Made by a program: the position numbers and the translations under genes. The notes below the pieces were generated by a model that did no database searches, was not told the DNA's origin, and worked only from the letters and a program-made list of their open reading frames with translations. From assembly GCA_024277475.1 (NCBI GenBank), contig JAJRVC010000015.1, forward strand, positions 1 through 6,299: 6,299 nucleotides of DNA, given 5' to 3'. The DNA comes from Deltaproteobacteria bacterium. Lineage in GTDB: Bacteria; Desulfobacterota; Desulfobacteria; Desulfobacterales; JAFDCJ01. This document shows positions 5,841 to 6,299 of the stretch, in pieces. Every line of letters begins with the position of its first letter. Position 1 is the first letter of the stretch.

Positions 5841-6299
5841 AAAACGGCCACGTCTTCCAGTATTTTTTGGCGCGTATCCATATCCCGAATATCCCAAGAG
5901 GCTCGAATATCATGATTAAAACCAGGATCAGACCGAAGATGATCAACTGGATGTTGGATATCCCGGTCATAGTAAAATAGCTCTCCGACAGGGCTTTTAT
6001 CCACTGCCCGATGTAGGGTATTTCGAGAATATTTCTGAGCTGCAGGTCGAGAAATCCGAGCAGGCAGGCCCCGGCAACAGGTCCCATCATGGATCCCAGA
6101 CCACCGACCACCGCCATGACCAGGAACATGATCGACATGAACATGTTGAAAAGTTCGGGTTCGATAAAGCGCAGCACAAAGGCGTAAAGACCGCCGCCGA
6201 CACCGGCATAAAATGCGCTGACGGCAAAGGCCAGAGTTTTATAGTAGGTCAGATTAACCCCCATGGTTTCGGCGGCGATATCTGCATCCCGGATGGAGA
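5839..6299 (-). CDS. livM: Liv-type ABC importer, membrane permease LivM (C-terminal part)
   Basis: This is the second channel subunit; only the last 152 residues are in the window and the start lies beyond the right edge. The visible part opens in the ATPase-coupling loop, SIRDADIAAETMGVNLTYYK, which is the LivM version of the EAA motif. It continues with a hydrophobic segment (TLAFAVSAFYAGVGGGLYAF), the typical FMSIMFLVMAVVGGLGSMMG segment, a further membrane stretch, and a last one at LIIFGLILVLIMIFEPLGIFG. The tail IWIRAKKYWKTWPF is cytoplasmic and basic-aromatic. LivM proteins are usually about 300-350 residues, so about half is missing from view. The frame is open across the whole segment and ends at TGA, directly followed by a 7-base repeat array. 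Confidence 0.93.
   Translation of the reverse strand, partial: SIRDADIAAETMGVNLTYYKTLAFAVSAFYAGVGGGLYAFVLRFIEPELFNMFMSIMFLVMAVVGGLGSMMGPVAGACLLGFLDLQLRNILEIPYIGQWIKALSESYFTMTGISNIQLIIFGLILVLIMIFEPLGIFGIWIRAKKYWKTWPF

Overview
The window holds six genes, all on the minus strand and therefore read from right to left. In order of transcription they are livM (3' part only), livH, livK, livG and livF, the five parts of a branched-chain-amino-acid-type (HAAT/Liv) ABC importer, followed by the 5' two-thirds of a long-chain-type acyl-CoA ligase gene that runs off the left edge. No convincing plus-strand gene, tRNA, rRNA, CRISPR array or insertion sequence is visible. Protein flavour, the pairing of a Liv importer with an AMP-forming ligase, and the repeat-filled gaps suggest a Desulfobacterota (Desulfobacterales-like) bacterium. 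That placement is inference from general knowledge, not a database result.

Layout, right to left: livM end (6299-5839); a 202-base gap with two 7-base-period arrays; livH (5636-4761); a 194-base gap with another 7-base array, a consensus -10 box and a 10-bp inverted repeat; livK with signal peptide and a strong ribosome binding site (4566-3316); a strong intrinsic terminator (3297-3257); livG (3228-2416), whose last codons lie inside a fourth 7-base-period array; livF (2271-1495) with no visible Shine-Dalgarno site; a weaker terminator-like hairpin overlapping the livF stop; a 185-base AT-rich gap with a 26-bp palindrome and a possible promoter; then the ligase (1309 to beyond position 1).

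How the genes fit together: LivK would capture a ligand in the periplasm, LivH and LivM form the inner-membrane channel, and LivG and LivF are the two ATPases. A CoA ligase directly downstream suggests that the imported ligand is a carboxylic acid (fatty, aromatic or dicarboxylic) trapped as a CoA thioester rather than leucine, isoleucine or valine. The terminator between livK and livG would give more binding protein than ATPase, and the ligase probably has its own promoter.

The most unusual element is not a gene. Each gap that lacks a terminator is filled by degenerate heptanucleotide repeats with a different unit per gap, each starting at or just inside the 3' end of the preceding gene.
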